This document shows, one piece after another, positions 13,203-13,216 of a stretch of 13,216 nt of DNA. Source of the stretch: Eubacterium sp. UBA3782 (GTDB lineage: Bacteria; Bacillota; Clostridia; Lachnospirales; Lachnospiraceae); NCBI GenBank assembly GCA_002368795.1, contig DFFG01000018.1, positions 18,215 through 31,430 on the forward strand, given 5' to 3'. A model generated the notes under the pieces. That model had not been told where the DNA came from and ran no database searches. It saw only the letters and a program-made list of their open reading frames with translations. The position numbers and the translations under genes were made by a program. Within the stretch, counting starts at the first letter, position 1, and every line of letters starts with the position of its first letter.

Positions 13203-13216
13203 TGCGTCTCCGCTGT

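Noticed and set aside
13138..13216. tRNA or other structured RNA gene at the window edge
   Set aside because: The inverted repeats do not form a cloverleaf, and no T-loop, anticodon arm or CCA end was found.

Overview
The window looks like a chromosomal segment of an anaerobic Gram-positive bacterium of the class Clostridia, most likely Lachnospiraceae or a close relative. The reasons are a bacterial V-type (A/V-type) ATPase, an Rnf operon in the order C-D-G-E-A-B, strong AGGAGG ribosome binding sites, and a YhaO/YhaN-type nuclease pair. The genus cannot be read from the sequence. All recognised genes are on the + strand.

Region 1 (1-1360) is the 3' end of a V-type ATPase operon: the C-terminal third of subunit B, then subunit D, closed by a strong intrinsic terminator. 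The 183-base B-D spacer holds two perfect 29-base direct repeats. A segment between them can pair with either copy, so two mutually exclusive hairpins are possible just before the subunit D ribosome binding site.

Region 2 (1361-7639) is the complete rnfCDGEAB operon, encoding the ion-pumping ferredoxin:NAD+ oxidoreductase. It starts at a near-consensus promoter (TTGACT-17-TATACT). The leader has a Rex-like operator and two hairpins with complementary loops, the second of which resembles a terminator. A large hairpin terminator ends the operon. RnfE is about twice the usual length, with a four-cysteine motif and a long charged, Ala-rich, probably coiled-coil tail. Rnf and the V-type ATPase probably share one transmembrane ion gradient.

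Region 3 (7640-8666) has no convincing gene. It contains ten tandem 64-base units at an exact 64-base period, each able to form a hairpin. After these come a good promoter (TTGCAG-17-TATACT) and a leader carrying a 13-base tandem repeat.

Region 4 (8667-12943) is a two-gene, translationally coupled operon: a SbcD/Mre11-like metallophosphoesterase (YhaO type) and a large SbcC/Rad50-like ATPase with two central membrane segments instead of a zinc hook (YhaN type). The nuclease carries nine in-frame heptapeptide repeats between its catalytic core and C-terminal domain.

Region 5 (12935-13216) holds a 14-base tandem repeat that begins in the last codons of yhaN, a strong probably bidirectional terminator, and two further inverted repeats running to the window edge.

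The most unusual aspects are the density of unrelated tandem repeats (13, 64, 13, 21 and 14 bases) around a gene pair whose family processes DNA ends and hairpins, the extended RnfE, and the two switch-like RNA leaders. No defence island, phage, insertion sequence or CRISPR array was found.
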